The position numbers and the translations under genes were made by a program. A stretch of DNA of 45,030 bases from NCBI GenBank assembly GCA_022599575.1, contig JAHZMA010000049.1, forward strand, positions 1 to 45,030, written 5' to 3'. Source of the DNA: Alphaproteobacteria bacterium (GTDB lineage Bacteria; Pseudomonadota; Alphaproteobacteria; JABAAW01; JAHZMA01). The notes beneath the pieces are model-generated. The model saw nothing but the letters and a program-made list of their open reading frames with translations. It was not told the DNA's origin and did not search any database. Below, piece after piece: positions 5,808 through 15,197 of this stretch; the stretch's first letter is position 1, and each line of letters opens with the position of its first letter.

Positions 5808-6565
5808 GCGGTTTTACCTGTATCATCAGCTGCATCAGAATTTTCTGCTTGCAGATAGGCTTCGGCTATAGCGGTGCATCTATCTAATTCTTGTTGTGCC
5901 TGCTTCGATAATTTCTGCAAAATAGCGGCACGGTTTTGGGGTGTGATTGTTTCATTCGCCATTATCGGCTTGCCCCATACCACATGCACATGATTGCGCC
6001 ATACCATGCGCGGCAGGCACATTTTGTCCCATGTTTTATCAAACACCCTTTTTTTCGCAACCGCCATGCCTATTGGTACCAAAGGCGCACCCGCTTTCAT
6101 GGCTATGTAAATCCCGCCTTCTTTCACTTCCCGACGTGGTCCCTTTGGTCCATCAGGCGTTACCATCGCGCTATTGCCTTTTTTGACCAAATTAATTAAT
6201 TCTAGTACCGCCGTGCTACCACCTCTACGCGATGACCCATACACAGCATTATAGCCATAGCGGCGATATATCCCAACAATCAATTTACTATCAGGGTGCG
6301 CCGAAGATAGACCGTAAAGCTCGCATCCCCGTTCGGGCAAGCCACGTCTTTTCACCTCTTCATACATCAATAAGGTTAAAATAGAGATATTTTCATGCCA
6401 GCCCAGATAAATGGCACCGCCTTCGGGCAAAACTGGCGAATCATGGTCAATCACGCGCATACTACGCCACCAAATAAAGAATATCACCCGTAAAATCAAT
6501 GTGAGTAGCCACACAAATAAACGGGTACGTAAAATCTTTTTGATAATATCTTTGCTTTTCATCAT
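5804..6565 (-). CDS. DUF374 lysophospholipid acyltransferase family protein (second of pair)
   Basis: A 253-aa membrane-anchored acyltransferase of the LPLAT superfamily, DUF374 branch. An N-terminal hydrophobic segment (about 15-34) is followed by LGWHENISIL in place of the usual H(x4)D box of other LPLATs, then YGSSRRGGSTAVLEL and the branch hallmark TPDGPKGPRREVKEG. Members adjoin waaA/lpxK in many alphaproteobacteria, so a role in lipid A or outer-membrane lipid acylation is plausible. The ATG at 6565 shares one base with the upstream stop, and an ATG follows as codon 2. It is a divergent tandem paralogue of the gene at 6565-7305. Substrate is unknown. Confidence 0.85.
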   Translation of the reverse strand: MMKSKDIIKKILRTRLFVWLLTLILRVIFFIWWRSMRVIDHDSPVLPEGGAIYLGWHENISILTLLMYEEVKRRGLPERGCELYGLSSAHPDSKLIVGIYRRYGYNAVYGSSRRGGSTAVLELINLVKKGNSAMVTPDGPKGPRREVKEGGIYIAMKAGAPLVPIGMAVAKKRVFDKTWDKMCLPRMVWRNHVHVVWGKPIMANETITPQNRAAILQKLSKQAQQELDRCTAIAEAYLQAENSDAADDTGKTA

Positions 6566-7305
6566 TATATCTCTGATTTATAGGGTGCGGGTGCGGGTGT
6601 TTCCCTGCCTGCCATTTTATCAACTTCTTGCAATAAGTGATTCATTCTATCTTCCAATAATTGTTGCGCCTGTGTTTGTGCATCTTTATCGGCTTTTTTA
6701 TCAACAAACACAGGCTCACCCCATAATACAATAATTTTCGTAAAGGGCATTGCCAACACGAATCGATCCCAGCTTTTTAGCATCACCCCTTTATAAGGCA
6801 CAGAAACAAATGGAATAATCGGCACATCGCTAATTTTGGCAAAAGCAATCACCCCACGCTTCACCCTTTGCCGAGGGCCTTTTGGTCCATCGGGCGTTAT
6901 CAGCAAATCGCATTTATGTTTTTTAACATATTTCAGTAAATTCATCATACCGCGTTCAGGATTTTTATTAGGTGCACCATAAACGGTTTTTATACCAAAC
7001 CACAGATGCAGCCATGCCAGCATCTGCCCATCAAGATGTGGTGAATTAAATGCCACAAAGCTACCGCCCAATTTGCGCCGCACCATAAAACCAGTATAGA
7101 GCAACCTGCCATGCCATGTGCTTACCGCAAATAGCTGATTATTTGCCCGTAATTTACGTGGAATATCGCCATTATGCTCTTCTATACGTGTGCTAAATGC
7201 CACCAACAGGTAATAGCAAGAAAACAGTAAAAACACACTGTAACGCAACAGCATCTCAATCGGACGCCCTAATTTCTTATCTAAGCGCCGAATAAATCGT
7301 AACAT
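6565..7305 (-). CDS. DUF374 lysophospholipid acyltransferase family protein (first of pair)
   Basis: A 246-aa LPLAT-superfamily protein. It has a hydrophobic N-terminal anchor (about 21-40) and VSTWHGRLLYTGF at the acceptor box. VYGAPNKNPERGMMNL is followed by the DUF374 hallmark TPDGPKGPRQRVKRG. The paralogue downstream shares box order but is clearly diverged, so the duplication is old and the two may acylate different acceptors or positions. The gene lies 20 bases after infA and appears to be cotranscribed with it. Confidence 0.85.
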   Translation of the reverse strand: MLRFIRRLDKKLGRPIEMLLRYSVFLLFSCYYLLVAFSTRIEEHNGDIPRKLRANNQLFAVSTWHGRLLYTGFMVRRKLGGSFVAFNSPHLDGQMLAWLHLWFGIKTVYGAPNKNPERGMMNLLKYVKKHKCDLLITPDGPKGPRQRVKRGVIAFAKISDVPIIPFVSVPYKGVMLKSWDRFVLAMPFTKIIVLWGEPVFVDKKADKDAQTQAQQLLEDRMNHLLQEVDKMAGRETPAPAPYKSEI

Positions 7306-7325
7306 AAAATTTCCTTGAAAAATAA

Positions 7326-7559
7326 CTACTTAAACCGATAGGTCAATCTGCCTTTTGTTAAATCATAAGGCGTCATCTCTACCGTTACCCTATCACCGCT
7401 TAAAACGCGGATTCTATTTTTCCGCATTCTACCCGATGTGTGCGCCAATATTTCATGGTCATTATCCAAAACAACCTTAAAGGTGGCATTGGGCAAAACT
7501 TCTTTTACAACCCCGTTAAATTGCATTAACTCTTCTTTGGGCAAACGCTTCTCCTTCAT
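7326..7559 (-). CDS. infA: Translation initiation factor IF-1
   Basis: A small S1-like OB-fold factor that binds the 30S A site and assists IF-2 and IF-3 during initiation. The strongly conserved core [36 protein letters not shown] and [17 protein letters not shown] is present. The protein is 77 aa, about five longer than the usual 72, because of a basic N-terminal extension [10 protein letters not shown]. It is the first gene of the minus-strand run and diverges from rpsU. The intervening 190 bases are A+T-rich and contain a perfect CACTAT-ACATG-ATAGTG hairpin at 7604-7620. Confidence 0.97.
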   Translation of the reverse strand: MKEKRLPKEELMQFNGVVKEVLPNATFKVVLDNDHEILAHTSGRMRKNRIRVLSGDRVTVEMTPYDLTKGRLTYRFK

Positions 7560-7603
7560 ATTTAATAAATAAAATTGTTAAAATTAAACAGCAAAACAGC
7601 ACT

Positions 7604-7620
7604 CACTATACATGATAGTG
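7604..7620. promoter_or_regulatory. Small palindrome between infA and rpsU
   Basis: CACTAT (7604-7609) and ATAGTG (7615-7620) are perfect complements around ACATG. It lies in the shared A+T-rich regulatory region of two translation genes and could be a protein-binding site or a leader hairpin of either transcript. No known motif is matched. Confidence 0.3.
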
Positions 7621-7750
7621 CAAGCTACACTTCTATTACTATACAATTTATTAGAAATTTTCAAGATAAGTGTTTATTTTTTACGAAAAATACGTTATAT
7701 CTCATGCTTATGGAACTTATCACTGTAATTTTATTTGTAAGGAGAACTAC

Positions 7751-7954
7751 GTGCAAGTCACTGTAAGGGATAATAATGTAGAACAAGCTAGTCGTGTGCT
7801 GAAGAAAAAACTGCAACGCGAAGGCGTTTTTAGGGAAATGAAACTACGTCGCTTTTTTGAAAAACCATCAGAAAGAAAGGCGCGTGAAAAGGCTGAAGCA
7901 ATTCGTCGTTCACGTAAAACCATGCGTAAAAGAATGGAGCGTGAAGGGTTTTAA
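7751..7954 (+). CDS. rpsU: 30S ribosomal protein S21
   Basis: Small basic ribosomal subunit protein of 67 aa (usual length) that binds near the platform and mRNA exit region. The sequence [20 protein letters not shown] and the basic C-terminal helix with [18 protein letters not shown] are characteristic. The correct start is the GTG at 7751, preceded by GGAG at 7741. A longer in-frame extension back to 7670 has no ribosome binding site and does not match the family. A strong hairpin follows the gene, so it appears to be monocistronic. Confidence 0.95.
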   Translation: MQVTVRDNNVEQASRVLKKKLQREGVFREMKLRRFFEKPSERKAREKAEAIRRSRKTMRKRMEREGF

Positions 7955-7961
7955 TTGGTGC

Positions 7962-8008
7962 TTTTAATGAGGTTTTGAATTCATTGATTTATCAAAAACT
8001 CATTAAAA
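7962..8008 (+). terminator. Long hairpin after rpsU
   Basis: A 17-bp stem, TTTTAATGAGGTTTTGA (7962-7978) against 7992-8008, has a single mismatch and a 13-base loop. It is followed by TGTCGTTTTTGG, a broken T-run. It likely acts as rpsU terminator or 3'-end stabiliser. Confidence 0.65.
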
Positions 8009-8044
8009 TGTCGTTTTTGGCGTGGTTTGAGGTTGAAAATCAGC

Positions 8045-8109
8045 TATAATAGTCGCAAAAATAATGATAAGAATCAGCGCGTAACATCACATAATATAAA
8101 AAACGCGCT
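8045..8109 (+). promoter_or_regulatory. soxB promoter and leader hairpin
   Basis: A TATAAT box stands at 8045-8050 with no good -35 box at the right distance. The leader carries a 7-bp inverted repeat, AGCGCGT (8076-8082) and ACGCGCT (8103-8109). Its 3' arm ends about five bases before the AAGAGGGG ribosome binding site of soxB (8114-8121). It may modulate translation of the sarcosine oxidase operon. It does not resemble the glycine riboswitch. Confidence 0.35.
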
Positions 8110-8127
8110 CATTTAAGAGGGGTTGCT

Positions 8128-9375
8128 TTGTTAAAATATTCACTATCAGCATTGGCACGTAATGCCCGCACCTATCATCAAGATTGGGCGCGCATGTGGC
8201 GTGCGCCTACTCCAAAAAAAGAATATGATGTTGTGATTGTTGGCGGTGGCGCGCATGGTTTGGCAACGGCTTATTATCTGGCAAAGAATCATGGCATTAA
8301 CAATGTGGCAATATTAGAAAAAGGCTGGATAGGCGGTGGCAATACGGGGCGGAACACCACCATCATTCGTTCTAACTATCTGTATGATGAAAGTGCCGCC
8401 ATTTACGAGCTTGCGGTGCGCCTTTATGAGGGGCTTTCACAAGATTTCAACTATAATATTATGTTCTCGCAACGCCATGTTATTAATGTGGCATTATCGG
8501 TGCATGAAATGCAAGAACAACACAGGCGCGCCGCCGCCATTCGCGGTAACGGCATCGATTCTGAGATTCTAACGGTCGCGCAACTTAAAAAATATTTACC
8601 ACATCTCAATATGAACGGACGCTTTCCCATTTTTAGCGGACTGATTCAAAAACGTGGTGGCACGGCACGGCATGATGCGGTGGCATGGGGCTATGCGCGC
8701 GGCGCTGATAATATGGGGGTTGATATTATCCAAAATTGCGAAGTCACTGGATTTGAAATCACCAATGGCATCGTGCAAGCAGTGCAAACCAGTCGCGGTA
8801 AAATCAAGGCTAAAAAAGTGGGTGTGGTGGTCGCAGGCCATTGCTCGGTATTGGCGGATATGGCAGGCTTTCGTTTGCCGATTGAATCTTTCCCCTTGCA
8901 AGCCTTTGTATCAGAGCCAATTAAGCCGATTTTCAACCATGTATTAATGTGTGGCGGTGGCGCGCATGGCTATATGAGTCAGTCCGATAAGGGCGAGTTA
9001 GTGATTGGCGCAGGCACTGATATTTACCCATCTTATTCGCAAAGGGGCGGGTTTGATATTATTGAAGAAACTGTCGCTTCCTTACAAGAATTATTCCCTT
9101 TCATTTCGCGGCTTAGAATGTTACGGCAATGGGGCGGTATTGTTGATGTTACGTATGACCGTAGCCCAATCATTTCTAAAACGCCTGTTAAAAATATGTT
9201 TTTTAATTGTGGTTGGGGCACAGGTGGCTTTAAGGCAACACCGGGTTCGGGGCATTGTTTTGCCGCTTCCATTGCCGCCAATCAGCTTAATGATGTCGCT
9301 GCACCCTTTTCGCTCAACCGCTTCTATAGTGGTGCGCTGATTGATGAAGGCGCCGCTTCCGCTGTTGCCCATTAG
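8128..9375 (+). CDS. soxB: Sarcosine oxidase subunit beta
   Basis: Catalytic subunit of heterotetrameric sarcosine oxidase, which oxidatively demethylates sarcosine to glycine with tetrahydrofolate as one-carbon acceptor. Normal length (415 aa). The FAD-binding GGGAHG is at 39-44, followed by GNTGRNTTIIRSNYL. GGTARHDAVAWGYARG holds His182, which corresponds to the histidine that carries covalent FMN in characterised enzymes. Further on are the C-terminal GIVDVTYDRSP and GWGTGGFKATPGSG motifs. The start is TTG at 8128, supported by AAGAGGGG six bases upstream. It is the first gene of soxBDAG-fhs. Confidence 0.96.
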   Translation: MLKYSLSALARNARTYHQDWARMWRAPTPKKEYDVVIVGGGAHGLATAYYLAKNHGINNVAILEKGWIGGGNTGRNTTIIRSNYLYDESAAIYELAVRLYEGLSQDFNYNIMFSQRHVINVALSVHEMQEQHRRAAAIRGNGIDSEILTVAQLKKYLPHLNMNGRFPIFSGLIQKRGGTARHDAVAWGYARGADNMGVDIIQNCEVTGFEITNGIVQAVQTSRGKIKAKKVGVVVAGHCSVLADMAGFRLPIESFPLQAFVSEPIKPIFNHVLMCGGGAHGYMSQSDKGELVIGAGTDIYPSYSQRGGFDIIEETVASLQELFPFISRLRMLRQWGGIVDVTYDRSPIISKTPVKNMFFNCGWGTGGFKATPGSGHCFAASIAANQLNDVAAPFSLNRFYSGALIDEGAASAVAH

Positions 9376-9390
9376 AGTTGAAAGGATAAA

Positions 9391-9744
9391 ATGATGTTAC
9401 ATATTCCTTGCCCGCATTGTGGCACCCGCGACCAAAGTGAGTTTTCACATCATGGCGAGGCTTATATCACGCGCCCTGAAAATCCGAAAGCCTTAAGCGA
9501 TGCCGAATGGGGCGATTATGTGTTTTTTCGCAAAAACACCAAAGGTGACTATGCCGAATTATGGATGCATCGACATGGCTGTCGCAAATTTTTTCACCTA
9601 TTACGCAATAGCGTAAGCGATGAAATTTACGGTTCATGCAAAATAGGTGAATCGAATGAAGAAACCATTGCCACCATTGTTAAAGCAAATATGCAGTCAT
9701 CTGTTAAGGCATCTATGAAGCCATCTATCAGGGAAAAATCGTGA
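9391..9744 (+). CDS. soxD: Sarcosine oxidase subunit delta
   Basis: Small zinc-binding subunit of the tetrameric sarcosine oxidase. The zinc site residues are visible: CPHCGTRDQSEF near the N-terminus and MHRHGCRKFF downstream, with the typical GEAYITRPENP and WGDYVFFRKN stretches between. At 117 aa it is somewhat longer than the common ~95 aa because of a low-complexity tail rich in M, S and K. The ATG at 9391 follows AAGGATAAA, and a second ATG is adjacent. Its stop overlaps the soxA start by 4 bases. Confidence 0.95.
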   Translation: MMLHIPCPHCGTRDQSEFSHHGEAYITRPENPKALSDAEWGDYVFFRKNTKGDYAELWMHRHGCRKFFHLLRNSVSDEIYGSCKIGESNEETIATIVKANMQSSVKASMKPSIREKS

Positions 9745-12700
9745 AAAACCGTATGCCATCAGGCGGTTTGATTGACCGTAGCCAATTCATCGATTTTACC
9801 TATGATGGCAAAAAGCTAAAAGGGTTTGCAGGCGATAGTTTGGCATCAGCCCTGCTTGCCAATAATATTTGGCTGGTGAATCGTTCTTTTAAGTATCACC
9901 GCCCGCGTGGCATTTTTAGCTGTGGCGAAGAAGAACCCAATGCGTTGGTGCAGTTGGAAAAAGGCGCCTATGCCACACCCAACACCCCTGCCACCACCCA
10001 AATGCTCTATGATAATCTTTATGCCACTAGCCAGAATTGTTTCCCTTCAGCGCGGTTTGATTTGGCTGCGATTAATTCATTATTCGCACATTTATTGCCA
10101 TCGGGTTTTTATTATAAAACCTTTATGTGGCCAGCATCAGCATGGAAATTTTATGAATATTTCATTCGCAAAATGGCGGGGTTAGGTAAGGCTTCAGGCG
10201 TGGCTGACCCTGATATTTATGAAAGCGAATATGCCCATCCCGATATTTTGATTGTTGGCGGTGGTATTGCTGGTATTGTGGCGGCTTTAACTGCTGTGGG
10301 TAGCAATGCCAAAGTAACGTTAATCGAACAAGATTATCAGTTTGGTGGCGGCTTAATCGGCGTCAATCATTTGCAAATCAATGGTGAGCCACTTGGTCTA
10401 TGGTTGCTTCATGCTTTAGATATTCTAAAAAAAGCCCCGAATATTACATTATTGCCACGCACAGTGTTATTCGGCTATTATAATCATAATTACCTGACCG
10501 CCACTGAAAAATTAAATCATCATTTGCCACCCAATGATAGCGCACATCATGGTTTGTTGCGCGAACGTTTATGGCATTGGCGCGCCCGTCATGTGATTTT
10601 GGCAAATGGTGCCATCGAACGTCCCTTTGTCTATGGCAATAACGACCTCCCTGGTACAATGCTTGCAAGTGCGTTAGGCAAATATATCCGCCGTTATGCT
10701 GTATTGCCCGCTAAAAATATCTTATTCGCCATCAATAACGACCATGCCTATTATGATGCGATTGATGCCCAGAAAAATGGCGCCAATGTTACCATTTGCG
10801 ATGCACGCGATGTGGCAAATCACCCTTTGGCACAGCTGGCACGCGAAAAAGGAATTCGCACTTTTGATAAAACTGTTATCACCGAAGCTGTTGGCAAAAA
10901 ACATGTGCAAGGGGCTTATCTTGCCTCGCTTGATGATAATGGCACAATGTTAAGCAGCGATAGCGCTTTTTATAAATTTGATATGATTGCTTTATCAGCG
11001 GGCTTCACCCCATCGGTGCATCTACATGCACAGGCGCGTGGCACATTAAAATTTGATAATAAAATCGGGGCATTTGTGCCCGATAAAACCGCACCCATGC
11101 AAAGCCATAGCTCAATCGGGGCATGTAATGGCGCGCTTGATATGCAAAAAACGCTTGATGAAGCCACCAAAACCATGCGCGATACGTTGCGACATTTAGG
11201 CTTGCAACAAGGCAAGGTTGAACATTACAAAACCGACTTTCCGTCATTCTTACCAATGCGCCCGCTTTACGAAATTCCGCATCAACATCCGCATAAGATA
11301 AAAAGCTTCGTTGATTTGCAAAATGATAGCACCGCTAACGATATTCGCCTTGCGATGCGCGAAGGCATGGAATCGGTAGAACATGCCAAACGCTATACCA
11401 CCACTGGCATGGCAACGGATCAAGGCAAAACATCTAATATCAATGCGATGGGCATTATTGCCGCCAATCAGAATAAAACGATACCCGATATAGGCTATAC
11501 CACCTACCGCCAGCCCTATATTCCCGTAACATTCGGGGCGATCGCTGGTGCAAGGCGTAATAAGTTGTTTTTGCCTACACGCCATACCCCTATGCACCGC
11601 GCCCATGAAAGATTAAATGCTGAATTTGAACCTGTCGGCGATTGGATGCGCGCTTGGTATTATAAAAACCGCAAATCTGACCGCATGGAAAATGCCTTAA
11701 AACGCGAAACAATGGCGGTGCGGCAATCGGTTGGCATGTTTGATGCCTCTACATTAGGCAAGATTGATTTGCAAGGTACCGATGCGTTATGGTTGCTGAA
11801 TATGCTTTACACCAACGCATGGGATAATCTTGCTATCGGGCGTTGTCGCTATGGCGTGATGCTGAATGAACATGGCATGATTTTTGATGATGGCGTAACC
11901 ACCCGTTTGGGCGAAAACCACTATCATATGACCACCACTACGGGCGGCGCTGCAAGGGTGATGGATTGGATTGAATTATGGTTGCAAACCGAATGGCCAC
12001 ATAAAAAGATCTATGCCAGTTCGGTAACTGAACAATGGGCGGTTGTAACGATTGCTGGGCCTAAAGCGCGCAATGTGCTGGCAAAATTAACCGATAAAGC
12101 GATTGATAATCAGGCCTTGCCTTTCATGTCAATGCTAGAAGCAAAGGTGGCGGGCATTGATGCCCGTATTTTCCGTATCACTTTTTCGGGCGAATTAAGT
12201 TTTGAAATCAATGTGCCAGCACGCTATGGTTTGGCATTATGGCAGGCAATCACCGAAGCAGGGCAAGAATTTAACATAACACCTTATGGCACAGAAACCA
12301 TGCATGTGTTGCGTGCCGAAAAAGGCTTTATCATTGTCGGGCAAGATACTGATGGTTCTTGCACACCTTATGATATGAATCTGGGCTGGCTAATATCGAA
12401 GAAGAAAAAAGATTTTCTTGGCAAACGATCACTCAGCCGTTCCGATAGCGCAAAAAATGGGCGCAAGCAGTTTGTTGGCTTAATCGCTAAAAATAAAGCG
12501 ACCGTGATTCCCGAAGGGTTGCAAATCACTGCTAGCAAAGTTAGCCGTCCGCCCTATCCGATGATTGGGCATGTTACCTCAAGCTATTACAGCCATGCGT
12601 TGAAACAAGGAGTTGCGCTGGCAATGGTGAAAGATGGGCTTAACCGTATCGGTAGCCAAGTCTATTTGCCACAAAAAAATGGCGGCATCATCACCGCTAC

Positions 12701-12752
12701 GATTTGTGATTCTGTGTTTTATGATAAGGATGGAAAAAATGCCCGCACCTGA
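9741..12752 (+). CDS. soxA: Sarcosine oxidase subunit alpha
   Basis: The large subunit (1003 aa) binds NAD+ and the folate acceptor. The N-terminal domain (about 10-90) has the ferredoxin-like fold sequence FKYHRPRGIFSCGEEEPNAL, without an iron-sulfur cysteine set, as is usual for SoxA. A Rossmann domain starts at about 168 with ILIVGGGIAGIVAAL. The C-terminal third (about 615-985) is a GcvT-like folate-binding domain, with SVGMFDASTLGKIDLQG, RCRYGVMLNEHGMIFDDG and LRAEKGFIIVGQDTDG. The start is fixed by the GTGA overlap with soxD. No interruptions. Confidence 0.96.
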   Translation: MKNRMPSGGLIDRSQFIDFTYDGKKLKGFAGDSLASALLANNIWLVNRSFKYHRPRGIFSCGEEEPNALVQLEKGAYATPNTPATTQMLYDNLYATSQNCFPSARFDLAAINSLFAHLLPSGFYYKTFMWPASAWKFYEYFIRKMAGLGKASGVADPDIYESEYAHPDILIVGGGIAGIVAALTAVGSNAKVTLIEQDYQFGGGLIGVNHLQINGEPLGLWLLHALDILKKAPNITLLPRTVLFGYYNHNYLTATEKLNHHLPPNDSAHHGLLRERLWHWRARHVILANGAIERPFVYGNNDLPGTMLASALGKYIRRYAVLPAKNILFAINNDHAYYDAIDAQKNGANVTICDARDVANHPLAQLAREKGIRTFDKTVITEAVGKKHVQGAYLASLDDNGTMLSSDSAFYKFDMIALSAGFTPSVHLHAQARGTLKFDNKIGAFVPDKTAPMQSHSSIGACNGALDMQKTLDEATKTMRDTLRHLGLQQGKVEHYKTDFPSFLPMRPLYEIPHQHPHKIKSFVDLQNDSTANDIRLAMREGMESVEHAKRYTTTGMATDQGKTSNINAMGIIAANQNKTIPDIGYTTYRQPYIPVTFGAIAGARRNKLFLPTRHTPMHRAHERLNAEFEPVGDWMRAWYYKNRKSDRMENALKRETMAVRQSVGMFDASTLGKIDLQGTDALWLLNMLYTNAWDNLAIGRCRYGVMLNEHGMIFDDGVTTRLGENHYHMTTTTGGAARVMDWIELWLQTEWPHKKIYASSVTEQWAVVTIAGPKARNVLAKLTDKAIDNQALPFMSMLEAKVAGIDARIFRITFSGELSFEINVPARYGLALWQAITEAGQEFNITPYGTETMHVLRAEKGFIIVGQDTDGSCTPYDMNLGWLISKKKKDFLGKRSLSRSDSAKNGRKQFVGLIAKNKATVIPEGLQITASKVSRPPYPMIGHVTSSYYSHALKQGVALAMVKDGLNRIGSQVYLPQKNGGIITATICDSVFYDKDGKNART

Positions 12753-13320
12753 AGCCATGCAATCACTCAGCCATTTAGAACATTTTTCTAACGAAAATTA
12801 TCGTTTTCGCGAATTACCACATTGCCATAAATTATTGATACGTGGCAATCCGAATAACGCGCATTTTATGTCAGGCGTGAAAAAAGCAACAGGCATTGAA
12901 CTGCCAACCAACCCTTATCAGGCGTTGATTCATGACGCAGATAACATTGCCTTTAACATGACACCTGATGAATGGTGGTTGCAATGTCAAAAACCACAAA
13001 TTTTCAATAAATTTCACAAGAATCTTAATGATACACTCAGCAAAATTCATTCATCTGTGGTTGATATTTCTGATTATTATACCATGCTTGAACTTGAGGG
13101 CGATGATTTACCCAAATTGCTCCAAAAAAATTCCTGTTTTAATTTTCACCCCGAACATTTTAACAAGGGCGATGCAGTCAGCACCCGTTATGCTAGCTGT
13201 AATATTCATGTCTATGCAAAGGAACAAAATTTGTTTCATGTGCAGATTAGATGGTCACATGCCGAATATTTTTGGGATATGCTAGTCTATTGTGCAACCT
13301 TAAGCATACAAAATCATTAA
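12739..13320 (+). CDS. soxG: Sarcosine oxidase subunit gamma
   Basis: Subunit that binds along SoxB/SoxA and belongs to the GcvT-like family. The 193-aa form starting at ATG 12739, with AAGGA eight bases upstream, has the usual length and overlaps soxA by 14 bases. A much longer in-frame extension back to 12634 runs inside soxA and is not believable. Visible features are RELPHCHKLLIRGNP, a DEWWLQC segment typical of the family, and a C-terminal DAVSTRYASCNIHVY. The sequence is more divergent than the other Sox subunits, as expected for gamma. Confidence 0.9.
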   Translation: MPAPEAMQSLSHLEHFSNENYRFRELPHCHKLLIRGNPNNAHFMSGVKKATGIELPTNPYQALIHDADNIAFNMTPDEWWLQCQKPQIFNKFHKNLNDTLSKIHSSVVDISDYYTMLELEGDDLPKLLQKNSCFNFHPEHFNKGDAVSTRYASCNIHVYAKEQNLFHVQIRWSHAEYFWDMLVYCATLSIQNH

Positions 13321-13347
13321 AAAACACTCATAATAAGGATAAGTAAC

Positions 13348-15021
13348 ATGCCAAAAACCGATATTGATATTGCCCGCGAGGCAACATTAGACCATATTCA
13401 AACCATTGCTGATAGGCTTGATATTCCACAAAGTGCCATCGAGCAATATGGTAAAGATAAAGCAAAAATCCAACTGGATTATATTGATAATTTGCCTGAA
13501 AAAACTGATAGCAAGCTGATTTTAGTCACCGCAATTTCACCAACTCCAGCTGGCGAAGGTAAAACCACCACCACTGTGGGTTTGGGCGATGGCTTGAATC
13601 GTATCGGCAAAAAAACCATCATGTGTCTGCGCGAGCCTTCATTAGGCCCGTGTTTTGGCGTGAAAGGCGGCGCGGCAGGCGGTGGCTACGCGCAAGTTGT
13701 GCCGATGGAAGCTATCAATTTACATTTCACGGGTGATTTTCATGCCATTGGTATCGCGCATAATCTATTAAGCGCATTGATTGATAACCATATCTATTGG
13801 GGCAATAAGCTAGATATTGACCAAAGGCGTGTTTCATGGCGGCGCGTGATGGATATGAATGACCGTGCTTTACGTCAAATCACCGCATCATTGGGCGGCG
13901 TTGCCAATGGCTTCCCGCGTGAAGCAGGTTTTGATATTACCGTTGCTTCTGAAGTGATGGCGATTTTCTGCCTTGCCCAATCACTGCAAGATTTAGAGAC
14001 GCGATTGGGCAATATCATCATCGGGCATACCCGCAAGCGCGAGCCTATCCGCGCCCATCAACTCAATGCCCATAAGGCGATGACGGTGGTGCTGAAAGAT
14101 GCGATGATGCCGAATTTGGTGCAAACATTAGAGCATAACCCCGCTTTTATTCATGGTGGCCCTTTTGCCAATATCGCGCATGGTTGCAATTCAATCATCG
14201 CCACCAAAACTGCGCTGAAACTTGCCGATTATGTGGTAACCGAAGCTGGCTTTGGTGCTGATTTAGGTGCCGAAAAATTCCTTGATATTAAATGCCGTAA
14301 AGCTGGCTTAAAGCCAAATGCTGTCGTGTTAGTGGCGACCATTCGCGCGTTGAAAATGCATGGCGGTGTTGATAAAAAACAATTGCAAGGTGAAAATATA
14401 GAAGCGGTTAAAAAAGGCACTGCTAATTTACGCCGTCATATTGAAAATCTGCAAAAATATAACGTGCCGCTTGTGGTTGCCATCAATCATTTCGTGCATG
14501 ATACCGATGCCGAATTAGAGATTGTCAAACAATGTTGCGCCGATATGGGTGTGCCTGTTTCAAAAGCCAGCCATTGGGCTGAAGGCAGTGCTGGCACTGA
14601 AGAATTGGCGAACAAAGTTGTGGCATTGGCTGAAGCTGGCCCAAGCCAATACGCGCCATTATATAATGATGATATGCCTTTATGGGATAAAATCAGCACC
14701 ATCGCTACCGAAATTTATCGTGCTAGCGAGGTAACTGCCGCCAGTAATGTGCGTGCGCAGATTAAGCAATTTCAAGATGAAGGTTATGGGCATTACCCAA
14801 TCTGTGTTGCCAAAACACAATATAGCTTTTCAACCGACCCCGCTTTAATGGGTGCGCCCGATAACCATTCGGTAAATGTGCGTGAAGTAAGGTTGGCGGC
14901 TGGCGCCGAATTTTTGGTTGCGATTTGTGGCGATATTATGACCATGCCGGGCTTGCCAAGTGTGCCATCGGCAGAAAAAATCATGATTGATGATGATGGC
15001 TTGGTGCAAGGTTTATTTTAG
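13348..15021 (+). CDS. fhs: Formate--tetrahydrofolate ligase
   Basis: ATP-dependent synthesis of 10-formyl-THF from formate and THF. The protein is 557 aa, the family norm. It shows [19 protein letters not shown] near residue 65 (P-loop), [47 protein letters not shown] and a C-terminal [18 protein letters not shown]. It lies 27 bases after soxG in the same direction. This places a second folate one-carbon enzyme with sarcosine oxidase, consistent with recycling of formate and the methylene-THF released from sarcosine. The stop lies inside a 13-base tandem repeat. Confidence 0.97.
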   Translation: MPKTDIDIAREATLDHIQTIADRLDIPQSAIEQYGKDKAKIQLDYIDNLPEKTDSKLILVTAISPTPAGEGKTTTTVGLGDGLNRIGKKTIMCLREPSLGPCFGVKGGAAGGGYAQVVPMEAINLHFTGDFHAIGIAHNLLSALIDNHIYWGNKLDIDQRRVSWRRVMDMNDRALRQITASLGGVANGFPREAGFDITVASEVMAIFCLAQSLQDLETRLGNIIIGHTRKREPIRAHQLNAHKAMTVVLKDAMMPNLVQTLEHNPAFIHGGPFANIAHGCNSIIATKTALKLADYVVTEAGFGADLGAEKFLDIKCRKAGLKPNAVVLVATIRALKMHGGVDKKQLQGENIEAVKKGTANLRRHIENLQKYNVPLVVAINHFVHDTDAELEIVKQCCADMGVPVSKASHWAEGSAGTEELANKVVALAEAGPSQYAPLYNDDMPLWDKISTIATEIYRASEVTAASNVRAQIKQFQDEGYGHYPICVAKTQYSFSTDPALMGAPDNHSVNVREVRLAAGAEFLVAICGDIMTMPGLPSVPSAEKIMIDDDGLVQGLF

Positions 15022-15044
15022 GGGTTTATTTTAGGGGTTTATTC
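15012..15044 (+). repeat. 13-bp tandem repeat at the end of fhs
   Basis: TTTATTTTAGGGG occurs at 15012-15024 and 15025-15037, followed by a partial third unit. The first unit contains the fhs TAG stop. It looks like a slippage duplication of the gene end. Confidence 0.8.
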
Positions 15045-15119
15045 TAATCATATAGGCAAAAAAACAGGCTCATATTTTTGAATATGGGTTTTATCCGCCA
15101 TATGGACCGCCATATGGCT

Positions 15120-15163
15120 TTGCGTGTTTCTTACACGCAATCCCCGATTGCACCCTATCGGGG
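15120..15163. terminator. Two adjacent hairpins between convergent fhs and the chemoreceptor gene
   Basis: TTGCGTGT-TTCTT-ACACGCAA (15120-15140) and CCCCGAT-TGCACCCT-ATCGGGG (15142-15163) are perfect stems placed between convergent genes. Neither has a clean T-run, but together they could terminate transcription from both sides. A nearby CCATATGG occurs twice (15099-15106 and 15110-15117). Confidence 0.45.
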
Positions 15164-15197
15164 CAGTGGCATAGAATGACGAGAGGGGGCGGCAAGA

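Noticed and set aside
7670-7750. N-terminal extension of S21 back to 7670
   Set aside because: The GTG at 7751 has GGAG ten bases upstream and gives the exact family length; the extension has no ribosome binding site.
8051-8127. Glycine or THF riboswitch upstream of soxB
   Set aside because: The leader is about 75 bases with only one simple hairpin; neither aptamer's conserved cores are present.
12634-12738. Longer soxG start inside soxA
   Set aside because: It would overlap soxA by over 100 bases and add 35 residues unlike SoxG; ATG 12739 has AAGGA at good spacing.
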